DNA of 64,000 nucleotides from Prorocentrum cordatum (taxonomy: Eukaryota; Sar; Dinophyceae; Prorocentrales; Prorocentraceae): NCBI GenBank assembly GCA_963575745.1, contig CAUYUJ010014172.1:1-64000 (forward strand). Reading direction: 5' to 3'. Position 1 is the first letter of the stretch. Every line of letters begins with the position of its first letter. The translations under genes were made by a program, and so were the position numbers. The notes under the pieces were generated by a model. That model had not been told where the DNA came from, did not search any database, and saw only the letters and a program-made list of their open reading frames with translations. Positions 64,000 to 64,000 of this stretch are shown in pieces.

Positions 64000-64000
64000 A

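Noticed and set aside
1-64000. tRNA, rRNA or bacterial-type operon features
   Set aside because: No cloverleaf, rRNA core or ribosome-binding-site-spaced gene string was found by eye on either strand.

Overview
This window looks like nuclear DNA of a dinoflagellate. The strongest evidence is the 22-nt dinoflagellate trans-spliced leader (DinoSL). It is present perfectly at 47917-47938 on the minus strand, in degenerate form at 19245-19266 (plus) and 50045-50066 (minus), and as a 3' remnant at 60738-60748. High GC, very abundant micro- and minisatellites and a dense layer of broken retroelements with dinoflagellate-type domain sets agree with this. The species cannot be fixed from the sequence. 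I find no convincing single-copy host gene, no rRNA or tRNA gene and no CRISPR array. Nearly all recognisable protein-coding sequence belongs to retrotransposons, and most of it carries frameshifts or stops.

Layout. 0-6.4 kb: GC-rich satellites (55-bp repeats, a 1.5-kb CTG-rich array, a GACGCC tract) and the first array of a 90-bp repeat. 6.4-10.8 kb: mostly unassigned, plus a composite repeat (GGA tract, unique-looking module, ~84-bp units, TA tract). 10.8-18.5 kb, minus strand: a tyrosine-recombinase (DIRS-like) retroelement with ORF1, RT-RNase H, tyrosine recombinase and a methyltransferase-like domain. It carries an internal 2.34-kb tandem duplication and is flanked by 87-bp direct repeats. 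19.2-21.2 kb plus 32.2-33.8 kb, plus strand: one decayed LINE that starts with a relict DinoSL. It is split by an ~11-kb Ty1/copia element (21.2-32.2 kb, minus strand) with recognisable LTRs, a tRNA-iMet-like primer site and a CACATG direct repeat at both ends.

33.8-41.8 kb: repeats only, namely a 270-bp duplication, an array of large palindromes, the second 90-bp array, CAT-type microsatellite and three inverted-repeat elements with G-tract ends. 41.87-47.94 kb, minus strand: a nearly full-length LINE (ORF1; ORF2 with endonuclease, RT and zinc knuckle). Its 5' end is a perfect DinoSL, and a ~30-bp target-site duplication in a GAT/T7 sequence flanks it. 48.1-50.07 kb, minus strand: the 5' part of another LINE, also starting with a DinoSL relic. 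50.0-52.9 kb: a duplicated TCC-rich composite repeat bracketing a further LINE fragment. 53.0-54.5 kb: the third and largest 90-bp array. 54.6-61 kb: low-complexity tracts (TCC, GTTGTCGCG, CA, CT, GTCT). 61.3-64 kb, plus strand: a LINE of another type with RT and a C-terminal zinc-finger/possible restriction-like endonuclease region, running off the window.

The genes do not form a cellular pathway. They are competing mobile elements, nested and rearranged. The main points of interest are LINE copies made from trans-spliced mRNAs and inserted next to microsatellites, the rearranged methyltransferase-bearing retroelement, and a modular 90-bp/TCC composite repeat present at three loci.
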